Shown here in pieces: positions 43,893 through 58,800 of a stretch of DNA of 64,000 nt (the stretch's first letter is position 1; each line of letters starts with the position of its first letter). Source of the DNA: Primulina eburnea (taxonomy: Eukaryota > Streptophyta > Magnoliopsida > Lamiales > Gesneriaceae); NCBI RefSeq assembly GCF_022965805.1, contig NC_133104.1, positions 25,850,069 to 25,914,068 on the forward strand, in the 5' to 3' direction. The position numbers were made by a program, and so were the translations under genes. The notes below the pieces were generated by a model, which was not told the DNA's origin, searched no databases, and was given only the letters and a program-made list of their open reading frames with translations.

Positions 43893-46885
43893 ACAGGGCA
43901 AAGGGAGCTGAGGCAAGTTTAATCCAACAGCGAGGACAGTCGTATGTTGCTCACCCACAGAAACAACAACATCCAGCTCAATTCTTGCAATCACTGTCTA
44001 GATTTGGTAGTGGCAGTAGCAGTGGGGAAAAGAAAGATTTCCTGAAAGCTCGCAAGAAATAGTTTAAGAAGTTCGGCGGTGGTTCATCTAGCTCCAATAG
44101 TTCTAGCTAGAGTTATGCAGGAGTTTATTGCAGAACCTGTGGAGGAAGACATCCCACAGAGCAATGCCGAGGTGTGTTGGGTAGTTGCCACATTTGTCGA
44201 CAGCCAGGACACTTTGGAAAAGTTTGTCCACAGAGAGGTTTCCGAAGATCTCAGAGAGCAGAACCATCTGGATCAGTGGCACCGCCTGATAGACAATCAC
44301 CAGTCGTTCACTCTTTCCGACCCCCGACGACTCCTCAATCACAGCCAAGGCCAGGACCCACCTGACGAGGTAGTGGCAGGTAATTGTTTCCTGCATTGTT
44401 ATTTTGCATATGTATTGATAGATGCTAATGCATTCCATAGGATTATCTTTGAATGAATTGCATTGATATATGCTTTGTCTATTGAGTTATTATATGCTGT
44501 AGTATTTAGCTCTTTTCTGTTGAAGAGAGGTTTTGTATCAGTGACATCTGTTAGACCTTGTATGCTACAGTATGACAGATATGAGATTGAATTAGATTGC
44601 ATTGTACTTGAATTGTCCGATTTCGATTTTATTATCAGTATTGATATGTCGACCAAGTACAGAGCTACCGTTGATTTTTCCAGAAGATTGTGAGCTTTAG
44701 ACCAGATATGGCTGATGAATGGAACTTGTACTGTGACACCTCTGACCCGTTTTAATAAAATAGCAGCGGAAATTAAAATTTTCTTTAAAATGGAAGAAGG
44801 ATTCAAAATACATTTCATAAATAATCAAAAGTATACACATGATCAATAAAATGATACAACAAAAAGCAAAATATCATTATTGTGATCATGTCCAAAATGC
44901 CATCAAAATATCTTCTTCCTTCCATCTTTGGTATGCATATGACTCCGGCCCACAATCAACGTCCCGGCCCGTCGCTCTTATCTGCTTCACATGAAATAAC
45001 TGAAATGAGTATAAAACTCAGCAAGTGGAACTCTTACATAGCTAAGGATACATAGCATACTCTGAAAATCATGACTTTGAAAACTTAACATCAACTCTGA
45101 AATATGAATATCATAACATGAATAATAATAACGATGGTATTTCCCTTTTCTCTGGTATGGATTGACATCTATATAGTATCTCTGTCTCTTACCTATATCC
45201 CATCGATATAAATCGATAACTCTGAGGGATATAAGCCTATGGTCGTTGATCAACTAATTGCATGCAATCTCTGACTATGTATCTATCAATCCATAAATCA
45301 TTTGAACTCTCTCTTTGGATTTTTATCAATCACTTTGAAGACTCTAATCTCTTGTATTCCCTTTAACACAATTGAGAGATAAAATGCCTCCAATATATAT
45401 AACAAGTGTATCAATACATAATCATGAATCAAATGGAGGGAATAGTACATTAAAAACATTGAAATACAATACATATATCATCATGTGAGCACAAGGAATG
45501 AAATTCCACTTACAACACTTGGTTCTAAACCTTTGGTTGAATTCCTACAACAATAAACCATAATTTACAGCATCAACATCTCAATAATCATAAACCCATA
45601 TCAATTAATCCATAAAACCAACACCAACACTAAACCCATGATTTCTTCCAACACCAAACCAAGAATAAATTACATCAAAAGCTTACCTTAGCTTCCTTGA
45701 TCCCAAAATAACCTTGTTCTCTCAACAAATAACCAACAAGAAGCTTGGATCAAAGAAAGGAATTGAAGGAAATGAAGAAACCCTAGTCTCCTTGAGAGAA
45801 GAAACCGAGAAGTGAGAAGAAAGAATGAGAAAAATGAGACCAACTCTTGTATTATAACACTAAAATCCGAAAACACGCTTCTACTGTTCATGCACCGCGG
45901 GTGCGCTCCAACACGCACCGCGGGTGCGGTGTGCCCTCGGCAACACAAACAAAATTCTCAAACTGACGACCGCGGGTGCGGTAGAAAACTTATCGCGGGT
46001 GCGGTAACTAACACACCGCGGGTGCGGCGTCTGTTCGGCAATCCACACAAAAAAAATGTTGCAATAAAGACCGCGGGGGCGCTGCTCAAAATACCGCGGG
46101 TGCGGTCTGGTCTCGGCCAAAACAAACTCTTATGCAACTAAAATCGAAACACAACGCTGATTCAATACAACTACCAACAACCAATATCAACAACACCACA
46201 AAACAATAATAACCAACAATACTATAACCCATAATCACAACTCTTAACATCTAAAATAATAATCCAAAAACATACGAAAACTTAAACCGTACCGTTCACC
46301 AGACTTGGCTATTACAATCTCCCCTCCTTAAGGGAATTTCGTCCTCGAAATTGACGTCACTGCGCAAAAAACTCAGGATACTTCTCCTTCATCTCGTCCT
46401 CTGGTTCCCACGTGGCCTCTTCGATCAAATGATTCCTCCAAAGGACTTTAACAATGCCGATCTCTTTGTTTCGCAACAATTTAACTTTGCGATCCAGAAT
46501 CTGGACCGGAATCTCTTGGTAAGTCAAATTCGGCGTCAAATCCAATGGCTCGTGGTGAAGAACATGGGAAGGATTCGCAATATACTTCCTGAGAATAAAT
46601 ACATAAGAAACATTGTGAACTCTGTCAAGATCTGGCGGTAGGGCTAACCTGTAAGCTCGATCACGAACTCTGTCCAAAATCTCAAATGGACCAATAAATC
46701 TCGGACTCAACTTTTCCTTCTTGCCAAACCGCATCACACCCTTGAGAGGTGCTATCTTCAAGAACACATGGTCGCCAACCTCTAACTACAACGGTCTACG
46801 ACGCACATCAGCATAACTCTTCTGTCTCGACTGCGCTGTCTTCATTCTCTCTCCAATAACAGTAACAACATCAGCTGTCTGTTGG
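43893..46885. repeat. Array unit 2
   Basis: 2993 bp. It lacks 9 bp (one AACACTTGG) near 45520. The zinc knuckle has the normal His (CHICRQPGHFGKVC). It shares the variants AATGTTGC and ACCGTTCACC with unit 4. Confidence 0.92.
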
Positions 46886-49849
46886 ACAGGGCAAAGGGAG
46901 CTGAGGCAAGTTTAATCCAACAGCGAGGACAGTCGTATGTTGCTCACCCACAGAAACAACAACATCCAGCTCAATTCTTGCAATCACTGTCTAGATTTGG
47001 TAGTGGCAGTAGCAGTGGGGAAAAGAAAGATTTCCTGAAAACTCGCAAGAAATAGTTTAAGAAGTTCGGCGGTGGTTCATCTAGCTCCAATAGTTCTAGC
47101 TAGAGTTATGCAGGAGTTTATTGCAGAACCTGTGGAGGAAGACATCCCACAGAGCAATGCCGAGGTGTGTTGGGTAGTTGCCACATTTGTCGACAGCCAG
47201 GACACTTTGGAAAAGTTTGTCCACAGAGAGGTTTTCGAAGATCTCAGAGAGCAGAACCATCTGGATCAGTGGCACCGCCTGATAGACAATCACCAGTCGT
47301 TCACTCTTTCCGACCCCCGACGACTCCTCAATCACAGCCAAGGCCAGGACCCACCTGACGAGGTAGTGGCAGGTAATTGTTTCCTGCATTGTTATTTTGC
47401 ATATGTATTGATAGATGCTAATGCATTCCATAGGATTATCTTTGAATGAATTGCATTGATATATGCTTTGTCTATTGAGTTATTATATGCTGTAGTATTT
47501 AGCTCTTTTCTGTTGAAGAGAGGTTTTGTATCAGTGACATCTGTTAGACCTTGTATGCTACAGTATGACAGATATGAGATTGAATTAGATTGCATTGTAC
47601 TTGAATTGTCCGATTTCGATTGTATTATCAGTATTGATATGTCGACCAAGTACAGAGCTACCGTTGATTTTTCCAGAAGATTGTGAGCTTTAGACCAGAT
47701 ATGGCTGATGAATGGAACTTGTACTGTGATACCTCTGACCCGTTTTAATAAAATAGCAGCGGAAATTAAAATTTTCTTTAAAATGGAAGAAGGATTCAAA
47801 ATACATTTCATAAATAATCAAAAGTATACACATGATCAATAAAATGATACAACAAAAAGCAAAATATCATTCTTGTGATCATGTCCAAAATGCCATCAAA
47901 ATATCTTCTTCCTTCCATCTTTGGTATGCATATGACTCCGGCCCACAATCAACGTCCCGGCCCGTCGCTCTTATCTGCTTCACATGAAATAACTGAAATG
48001 AGTATAAAACTCAGCAAGTGGAACTCTTACATAGCTAAGGATACATAGCATACTCTGAAAATCATGACTTTGAAAACTTAACATCAACTCTGAAATATGA
48101 ATATCATAACATGAATAATAATAACGATGATATTTCCCTTTTCTCTGGTATGGATTGACATCTATATAGTATCTCTGTCTCTTACCTATATCCCATCGAT
48201 ATAAATCGATAACTCTGAGGGATATAAGCCTATGGTCGTTGATCAACTAATTGCATGCAATCTCTGACTATGTATCTATCAATCCATAAATCATTTGAAC
48301 TCTCTCTTTGGCTTTTTATCAATCACTTTGAAGACTCTAATCTCTTGTATTCCCTTTAACACAATTGAGAGATAAAATGCCTCCAATATATATAACAAGT
48401 GTATCAATACATAATCATGAATCAAATGGAGGGAATAGTACATTAAAAACATTGAAATACAATACATATATCATCATGTGAGCACAAGGAATGAAATTCC
48501 ACTTACAACACTTGGAACACTTGGTTCTAAACCTTTGGTTGAATTCCTACAACAATAAACCATAATTTACAGCATCAATAATAAACACCAACACTAAACC
48601 CATGATTTCTTCCAACACCAAACCAAGAATAAATTACACCAAAAGCTTACCTTAGCTTCCTTGATCCCAAAATAACCTTGTTCTCTCAACAAATAACCAA
48701 CAAGAAGCTTGGATCAAAGAAAGGAATTGAAGGAAATGAAGAAACCCTAGTCTCCTTGAGAGAAGAAACCGAGAAGTGAGAAGAAAGAATGAGAAAAATG
48801 AGACCAACTCTTGTATTATAACACTAAAATCCGAAAACACGCTTCTACTGTTCATGCACCACGGATGCGCTCCAACACGCACCGCGGGTGCGGTGTGCCC
48901 TCGGCAACACAAACAAAATTCTCAAACTGACGACCGCGGGTGCGGTAGAAAACTTATCGCGGGTGCGGTAACTAACACACCGCGGGTGCGGCGTCTGTTC
49001 GGCAATCCACACAAAAAAAATGCTGCAATAAAGACCGCGGGGGCGCTGCTCAAAATACCGCGGGTGCGGTCTGGTCTCGGCCAAAACAAACTCTTATGCA
49101 ACTAAAATCGAAACACAACGCTGATTCAATACAACTACCAACAACCAATATCAACAACACCACAAAACAATAATAACCAACAATACTATAACCCATAATC
49201 ACAACTCTTAACATCTAAAATAATAATCCAAAAACATACGAAAACTTAAACCGTACCTTTCACCAGACTTGGCTATTACAATCTCCCCTCCTTAAGGGAA
49301 TTTCGTCCTCGAAATTGACGTCACTGCGCAAAAAACTCAGGATACTTCTCCTTCATCTCGTCCTCTGGTTCCCACGTGGCCTCTTCGATCAAATGATTCC
49401 TCCAAAGGACTTTAACAATGCCGATCTCTTTGTTTCGCAACAATTTAACTTTGCGATCCAGAATCTGGACCGGAATCTCTTGGTAAGTCAAATTCGGCGT
49501 CAAATCCAATGGCTCGTGGTGAAGAACATGGGAAGGATTCGCAATATACTTCCTGAGAATAAATACATAAGAAACATTGTGAACTCTGTCAAGATCTGGC
49601 GGTAGGGCTAACCTGTAAGCTCGATCACGAACTCTGTCCAAAATCTCAAATGGACCAATAAATCTCGGACTCAACTTTTCCTTCTTGCCAAACCGCATCA
49701 CACCCTTGAGAGGTGCTATCTTCAAGAACACATGGTCGCCAACCTCAAACTACAACGGTCTACGACGCACATCAGCATAACTCTTCTGTCTCGACTGCGC
49801 TGTCTTCATTCTCTCTCCAATAACAGTAACAACATCAGCTGTCTGTTGG
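46886..49849. repeat. Array unit 3
   Basis: 2964 bp, with a deletion of about 38 bp near 48580, at the same place where unit 5 has a similar one. It shares GATGATATTT with unit 5. The first promoter site is decayed (ACCACGGATGCGCT). Confidence 0.92.
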
Positions 49850-52800
49850 ACAGGGCAAAGGGAGTTGAGGCAAGTTTAATCCAACAGCGAGGACAGTCGT
49901 ATGTTGCTCACCCACAGAAACAACAACATCCAGCTCAATTCTTGCAATCACTGTCTAGATTTGGTAGTGGCAGTAGCAGTGGGGAAAAGAAAGATTTCCT
50001 GAAAGCTCGCAAGAAATAGTTTAAGAAGTTCGGCGGTGGTTCATCTAGCTCCAATAGTTCTAGCTAGAGTTATGCAGGAGTTTATTGCAGAACCTGTGGA
50101 GGAAGACATCCCACAGAGCAATGCCGAGGTGTGTTGGGTAGTTGCCACATTTGTCGACAGCCAGGACACTTTGGAAAAGTTTGTCCACAGAGAGGTTTCC
50201 GAAGATCTCAGAGAGCAGAACCATCTGGATCAGTGGCACCGCCTGATAGACAATCACCAGTCGTTCACTCTTTCCGACCCCCGACGACTCCTCAATCACA
50301 GCCAAGGCCAGGACCCACCTGACGAGGTAGTGGCAGGTAATTGTTTCCTGCATTGTTATTTTGCATATGTATTGATAGATGCTAATGCATTCCATAGGAT
50401 TATCTTTGAATGAATTGCATTGATATATGCTTTGTCTATTGAGTTATTATATGCTGTAGTATTTAGCTCTTTTCTGTTGAAGAGAGGTTTTGTATCAGTG
50501 ACATCTGTTAGACCTTGTATGCTACAGTATGACAGATATGAGATTGAATTAGATTGCATTGTACTTGAATTGTCCGATTTCGATTGTATTATCAGTATTG
50601 ATATGTCGACCAAGTACAGAGCTACCGTTGATTTTTCCAGAAGATTGTGAGCTTTAGACCAGATATGGCTGATGAATGGAACTTGTACTGTGACACCTCT
50701 GACCCGTTTTAATAAAATAGCAGCGGAAATTAAAATTTTCTTTAAAATGGAAGAAGGATTCAAAATACATTTCATAAATAATCAAAAGTATACACATGAT
50801 CAATAAAATGATACAACAAAAAGCAAAATATCATTCTTGTGATCATGTCCAAAATGCCATCAAAATATCTTCTTCCTTCCATCTTTGGTATGCATATGAC
50901 TCCGGCCCACAATCAACGTCCCGGCCCGTCGCTCTTATCTGCTTCACATGAAATAACTGAAATGAGTATAAAACTCAGCAAGTGGAACTCTTACATAGCT
51001 AAGGATACATAGCATACTCTGAAAATCATGACTTTGAAAACTTAACATCAACTCTGAAATATGAATATCATAACATGAATAATAATAACGATGGTATTTC
51101 CCTTTTCTCTGGTATGGATTGACATCTATATAGTATCTCTGTCTCTTACCTATATCCCATCGATATAAATCGATAACTCTGAGGGATATAAGCCTATGGT
51201 CGTTGATCAACTAATTGCATGCAATCTCTGACTATGTATCTATCAATCCATAAATCATTTGAACTCTCTCTTTGGCTTTTTATCAATCACTTTGAAGACT
51301 CTAATCTCTTGTATTCCCTTTAACACAATTGAGAGATAAAATGCCTCCAATATATATAACAAGTGTATCAATACATAATCATGAATCAAATGGAGGGAAT
51401 AGTACATTAAAAACATTGAAATACAATACATATATCATCATGTGAGCACAAGGAATGAAATTCCACTTACAACACTTGGAACACTTGGTTCTAAACCTTT
51501 GGTTGAATTCCTACAACAATAAACCATAATTTACAGCATCAACATCTCAATAATCATAAACCCATATCAATTAATCCATAAAACCAACACCAACACTAAA
51601 CCCATGATTTCTTCCAACACCAAACCAAGAATAAATTACACCAAAAGCTTACCTTAGCTTCCTTGATCCCAAAATAACCTTGTTCTCTCAACAAATAACC
51701 AACAAGAAGCTTGGATCAAAGAAAGGAATTGAAGGAAATGAAGAAACCCTAGTCTCCTTGAGAGAAGAAACCGAGAAGTGAGAAGAAAGAATGAGAAAAA
51801 TGAGACCAACTCTTGTATTATAACACTAAAATCCGAAAACACGCTTCTACTGTTCATGCACCGCGGGTGCGCTCCAACACGCACCGCGGGTGCGGTGTGC
51901 CCTCGGCAACACAAACAAAATTCTCAAACTGACGACCGCGGGTGCGGTAGAAAACTTATCGCGGGTGCGGTAACTAACACACCGCGGGTGCGGCGTCTGT
52001 TCGGCAATCCACACAAAAAAAATGTTGCAATAAAGACCGCGGGGGCGCTGCTCAAAATACCGCGGGTGCGGTCTGGTCTCGGCCAAAACAAACTCTTATG
52101 CAACTAAAATCGAAACACAACGCTGATTCAATACAACTACCAACAACCAATATCAACAACACCACAAAACAATAATAACCAACAATACTATAACCCATAA
52201 TCACAACTCTTAACATCTAAAATAATAATCCAAAAACATACGAAAACTTAAACCGTACCGTTCACCAGACTTGGCTATTACAATCTCCCCTCCTTAAGGG
52301 AATTTCGTCCTCGAAATTGACGTCACTGCGCAAAAAACTCAGGATACTTCTCCTTCATCTCGTCCTCTGGTTCCCACGTGGCCTCTTCGATCAAATGATT
52401 CCTCCAAAGGACTTTAACAATGCCGATCTCTTTGTTTCGCAACAATTTAACTTTGCGATCCAGAATCTGGACCGGAATCTCTTGGTAAGTCAAATTCGGC
52501 GTCAAATCCAATGGCTCGTGGTGAAGAACATGGGAAGGATTCGCAATATACTTCCTGAGAATAAATACATAAGAAACATTGTGAACTCTGTCAAGATCTG
52601 GCGGTAGGGCTAACCTGTAAGCTCGATCACGAACTCTGTCCAAAATCTCAAATGGACCAATAAATCTCGGACTCAACTTTTCCTTCTTGCCAAACCGCAT
52701 CACACCCTTGAGAGGTGCTATCTTCAAGAACACATGGTCGCCAACCTCAAACTACAACGGTCTACGACGCACATCAGCATAACTCTTCTGTCTCGACTGC

Positions 52801-52851
52801 GCTGTCTTCATTCTCTCTCCAATAACAGTAACAACATCAGCTGTCTGTTGG
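49850..52851. repeat. Array unit 4
   Basis: 3002 bp, full length, close to unit 2 in its diagnostic variants. Confidence 0.92.
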
Positions 52852-55816
52852 ACAGGGCAAAGGGAGCTGAGGCAAGTTTAATCCAACAGCGAGGACAGTC
52901 GTATGTTGCTCACCCACAGAAACAACAACATCCAGCTCAATTCTTGCAATCACTGTCTAGATTTGGTAGTGGCAGTAGCAGTGGGGAAAAGAAAGATTTC
53001 CTGAAAGCTCGCAAGAAATAGTTTAAGAAGTTCGGCGGTGGTTCATCTAGCTCCAATAGTTCTAGCTAGAGTTATGCAGGAGTTTATTGCAGAACCTGTG
53101 GAGGAAGACATCCCACAGAGCAATGCCGAGGTGTGTTGGGTAGTTGCCACATTTGTCGACAGCCAGGACACTTTGGAAAAGTTTGTCCACAGAGAGGTTT
53201 CCGAAGATCTCAGAGAGCAGAACCATCTGGATCAGTGGCACCGCCTGATAGACAATCACCAGTCGTTCACTCTTTCCGACCCCCGACGACTCCTCAATCA
53301 CAGCCAAGGCCAGGACCCACCTGACGAGGTAGTGGCAGGTAATTGTTTCCTGCATTGTTATTTTGCATATGTATTGATAGATGCTAATGCATTCCATAGG
53401 ATTATCTTTGAATGAATTGCATTGATATATGCTTTGTCTATTGAGTTATTATATGCTGTAGTATTTAGCTCTTTTCTGTTGAAGAGAGGTTTTGTATCAG
53501 TGACATCTGTTAGACCTTGTATGCTACAGTATGACAGATATGAGATTGAATTAGATTGCATTGTACTTGAATTGTCCGATTTCGATTGTATTATCAGTAT
53601 TGATATGTCGACCAAGTACAGAGCTACCGTTGATTTTTCCAGAAGATTGTGAGCTTTAGACCAGATATGGCTGATGAATGGAACTTGTACTGTGACACCT
53701 CTGACCCGTTTTAATAAAATAGCAGCGGAAATTAAAATTTTCTTTAAAATGGAAGAAGGATTCAAAATACATTTCATAAATAATCAAAAGTATACACATG
53801 ATCAATAAAATGATACAACAAAAAGCAAAATATCATTCTTGTGATCATGTCCAAAATGCCATCAAAATATCTTCTTCCTTCCATCTTTGGTATGCATATG
53901 ACTCCGGCCCACAATCAACGTCCCGGCCCGTCGCTCTTATCTGCTTCACATGAAATAACTGAAATGAGTATAAAACTCAGCAAGTGGAACTCTTACATAG
54001 CTAAGGATACATAGCATACTCTGAAAATCATGACTTTGAAAACTTAACATCAACTCTGAAATATGAATATCATAACATGAATAATAATAACGATGATATT
54101 TCCCTTTTCTCTGGTATGGATTGACATCTATATAGTATCTCTGTCTCTTACCTATATCCCATCGATATAAATCGATAACTCTGAGGGATATAAGCCTATG
54201 GTCGTTGATCAACTAATTGCATGCAATCTCTGACTATGTATCTATCAATCCATAAATCATTTGAACTCTCTCTTTGGCTTTTTATCAATCACTTTGAAGA
54301 CTCTAATCTCTTGTATTCCCTTTAACACAATTGAGAGATAAAATGCCTCCAATATATATAACAAGTGTATCAATACATAATCATGAATCAAATGGAGGGA
54401 ATAGTACATTAAAAACATTGAAATACAATACATATATCATCATGTGAGCACAAGGAATGAAATTCCACTTACAACACTTGGAACACTTGGTTCTAAACCT
54501 TTGGTTGAATTCCTACAACAATAAACCATAATTTACAGCATCAAATCAAAACAACCAACACTAAACCCATGATTTCTTCCAACACCAAACCAAGAATAAA
54601 TTACACCAAAAGCTTACCTTAGCTTCCTTGATCCCAAAATAACCTTGTTCTCTCAACAAATAACCAACAAGAAGCTTGGATCAAAGAAAGGAATTGAAGG
54701 AAATGAAGAAACCCTAGTCTCCTTGAGAGAAGAAACCGAGAAGTGAGAAGAAAGAATGAGAAAAATGAGACCAACTCTTGTATTATAACACTAAAATCCG
54801 AAAACACGCTTCTACTGTTCATGCACCGCGGGTGCGCTCCAACACGCACCGCGGGTGCGGTGTGCCCTCGGCAACACAAACAAAATTCTCAAACTGACGA
54901 CCGCGGGTGCGGTAGAAAACTTATCGCGGGTGCGGTAACTAACACACCGCGGGTGCGGCGTCTGTTCGGCAATCCACACAAAAAAAATGCTGCAATAAAG
55001 ACCGCGGGGGCGCTGCTCAAAATACCGCGGGTGCGGTCTGGTCTCGGCCAAAACAAACTCTTATGCAACTAAAATCGAAACACAACGCTGATTCAATACA
55101 ACTACCAACAACCAATATCAACAACACCACAAAACAATAATAACCAACAATACTATAACCCATAATCACAACTCTTAACATCTAAAATAATAATCCAAAA
55201 ACATACGAAAACTTAAACCGTACCGTTCACCAGACTTGGCTATTACAATCTCCCCTCCTTAAGGGAATTTCGTCCTCGAAATTGACGTCACTGCGCAAAA
55301 AACTCAGGATACTTCTCCTTCATCTCGTCCTCTGGTTCCCACGTGGCCTCTTCGATCAAATGATTCCTCCAAAGGACTTTAACAATGCCGATCTCTTTGT
55401 TTCGCAACAATTTAACTTTGCGATCCAGAATCTGGACCGGAATCTCTTGGTAAGTCAAATTCGGCGTCAAATCCAATGGCTCGTGGTGAAGAACATGGGA
55501 AGGATTCGCAATATACTTCCTGAGAATAAATACATAAGAAACATTGTGAACTCTGTCAAGATCTGGCGGTAGGGCTAACCTGTAAGCTCGATCACGAACT
55601 CTGTCCAAAATCTCAAATGGACCAATAAATCTCGGACTCAACTTTTCCTTCTTGCCAAACCGCATCACACCCTTGAGAGGTGCTATCTTCAAGAACACAT
55701 GGTCGCCAACCTCTAACTACAACGGTCTACGACGCACATCAGCATAACTCTTCTGTCTCGACTGCGCTGTCTTCATTCTCTCTCCAATAACAGTAACAAC
55801 ATCAGCTGTCTGTTGG
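52852..55816. repeat. Array unit 5
   Basis: 2965 bp, with a deletion near 54540 in the segment also shortened in unit 3. It shares GATGATATTT with unit 3 and the variant CCTCTAACTAC with unit 2. Confidence 0.92.
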
Positions 55817-58800
55817 ACAGGGCAAAGGGAGCTGAGGCAAGTTTAATCCAACAGCGAGGACAGTCGTATGTTGCTCACCCACAGAAACAACAACATCCAG
55901 CTCAATTCTTGCAATCACTGTCTAGATTTGGTAGTGGCAGTAGCAGTGGGGAAAAGAAAGATTTCCTGAAAGCTTGCAAGAAATAGTTTAAGAAGTTCGG
56001 CGGTGGTTCATCTAGCTCCAATAGTTCTAGCTAGAGTTATGCAGGAGTTTATTGCAGAACCTGTGGAGGAAGACATCCCACAGAGCAATGCCGAGGTGTG
56101 TTGGGTAGTTGCCACATTTGTCGACAGCCAGGACACTTTGGAAAAGTTTGTCCACAGAGAGGTTTCTGAAGATCTCAGAGAGCAGAACCATCTGGATCAG
56201 TGGCACCGCCTGATAGACAATCACCAGTCGTTCACTCTTTCCGACCCCCGATGACTTCTCAATCACAGCCAAGGCCAGGACCCACCTGATGAGGTAGTGG
56301 CAGGTAATTGTTTCCTGCATGGTTATTTTGCATATGTATTGATAGATGCTAATGCATTCCATAGGATTATCTTTGAATGAATTGCATTGATATATGCTTT
56401 GTCTATTGAGTTATTATATGATGTAGTATTTAGCTCTTTTCTGTTGAAGAGAGGTTTTGTATCAGTGACATCTGTTAGACCTTGTATGCTACAGTATGAC
56501 AGATATGAGATTGAATTATATTGCATTGTACTTGAATTGTACGATTTCGATTGTATTATCAGTATTGATATGTCGACCAAGTACAGAGCTACCGTTGATT
56601 TTTCCAGAAGATTGTGAGCTTTAGACCAGATATGGCTGATGAATGGAACTTGTACTGTGACACCTCTGACCCGTTTTATTAAAATAGCAGCGGAAATTAA
56701 AATTTTCTTTAAAATGGAAGAAGGATTCAAAATACATTTCATAAATAATCAAAAGTATACACATGATCAATAAAATGATACAACAAAAAGCAAAATATAA
56801 TTCTTGTGATCATGTCCTAAATGCCATCAAAATATCTTCTTCATTCCATCTTTGGAATGCATATGACTCCGGCCCACAATCAACGTCCCGGCCCGTCGCT
56901 CTTATCTGCTTCACATGAAATAACTGAAATGAGTATAAAACTCAGCAAGTGGAACTCTTACATAGCAAAGGATACATAGCATACTCTGAAAATCATGACT
57001 TTGATTAAATAACATCAACTCTGAAATATGAATATCATACCATGAATAATAATAACGATGGTATTTCCCTTTTCTCTGGTATGGATTGACATCTATATAG
57101 TATCTCTGTCTCTTACCTATATCCCATCGATATAAATCGATAACTCTGAGGGATATAAGCCTATGGTCGTTGATCAACTAATTGCATGCAATCTCTGACT
57201 ATGTATCTATCAATCCATAAATCATTTGAACTCTCTCTTTGGCTTTTTATCAATTACTTTGAAGACTCTAATCTCTTGTATTCCCTTTAACACAATTGAG
57301 AGATAAAATGCCTCCAATATATATAACAAGTATATCAATACATAATCATGAATCAAATGGAGGGAATAGTACATTAAAACCATTGAAATACAATACATAT
57401 ATCATCATGTGAGCACAAGGAATGATATTCCACTTACAACACTTGGACAACTTGGTGCTAAACCTTTGGTTGAATTCATACAACAATAAACCATAATTTA
57501 CAGCATCAACATCTCAATAATCATAAACCCATATCAATTAATCCATAAAACCAACACCAACACTAAACCCATGATTTCTTCCAACACCAAACCAAGAATA
57601 AATTACACCAAAAGCTTACCTTAGCTTCCTTGATCCCAAAATAACCTTGTTCTCTCAACAAATAACCAACAAGAAGCTTGGATCAAAGAAAGGAATTGAA
57701 GGAAATGAAGAAACCCTAGTCTCCTTGGAAAGAAACCGAGACTAGAAAATAGAATGAGAAAATGAGACCAATCTGTATTATAAGAAATCGAAAAACGCTT
57801 TATGTAGACCGCGGGTGCGCTCCAAAGCACGCGGGTGCGGGGCCCGTGCAACAAAACAAAATTTCTCAAACTGACGACCCGGGGCGGTAGAAAAGAGGTA
57901 TACACGCGCCGTGCGCCCAATAGACACAATACACGGTGGGCGTCTGTATTCGGCAATCCAAACAAAAATGTTTGCGACCGCGGCGGGCGTGTCTCGAAAT
58001 AACGCAGCGCGGGTCGCGGCACTGGTTCGATAAGCCAAAACCCGGCAGAAAGTCCGCAACAAGCGGTATTTTCTTACCGCCCGAGCCAATGCCGAGAGTC
58101 TGGCCGGGAGGAACTTTATGTCCGCCCGAGCGCGAGACGTGTTGCTTGAAAGAGCAAGCCACGCATTCAGGCCATGCAACGTGTATGTATCAATATATAT
58201 ATATATATATGCACAAATCCTTTTATTCAGAAGGAAGGAAACGAAAAGAATATCGAGAAAAAGGTTCAGAAAAAGTGTTGAAAATCCTTACGCCTTTTTG
58301 GAGGAATCCGTCCGTCTGATTTTGAATCTGACTGCGGTACTGTGTTCCTATCAACGTAGGCTACAACTGGACGTAAGTTTTGCTACGTTTTGATATGATT
58401 TGAAATTATGGTATTGCCAGAATCTAATATGATTTGTATATGATGTTCTTGGCATGTTAGACATCGTATAATTGAAACTGGACTGAGGAACAGATACCAT
58501 ATGAAATTGTTATGATGTTTAGAGTTGAGTTGATTGAGAATTGATATCAGGATTGGAATATTATCGAGTATGAGATATTAGAATTAATATCTGATTGATA
58601 TGGTATTGTTGGGTATATTGATATTATACCGTTATGCCATCGATATTGAATTAGGTTAAGTATTGAGCAGAACAGATTTGATTCGAGTGGTGTATTGATA
58701 TTATACTCCTCGATATTGTTTTTGTCAGATTGAGTATTGACAGGCATTGAGTTCGAGATTTCGACAGAGTCAGAGTAACAGAAAGAAAGGTATAAATTAA

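Noticed and set aside
44079..44456. 125-codon plus ORF repeated in every array unit (MVHLAPIVLARV...)
   Set aside because: Out of frame with the zinc-knuckle gag reading of the same DNA. It repeats only because the unit repeats.
57621..58319. Overlapping ORFs of 98-133 codons, arginine-rich
   Set aside because: They cross the scrambled segment at a solo LTR junction and mix B LTR and motif sequence.
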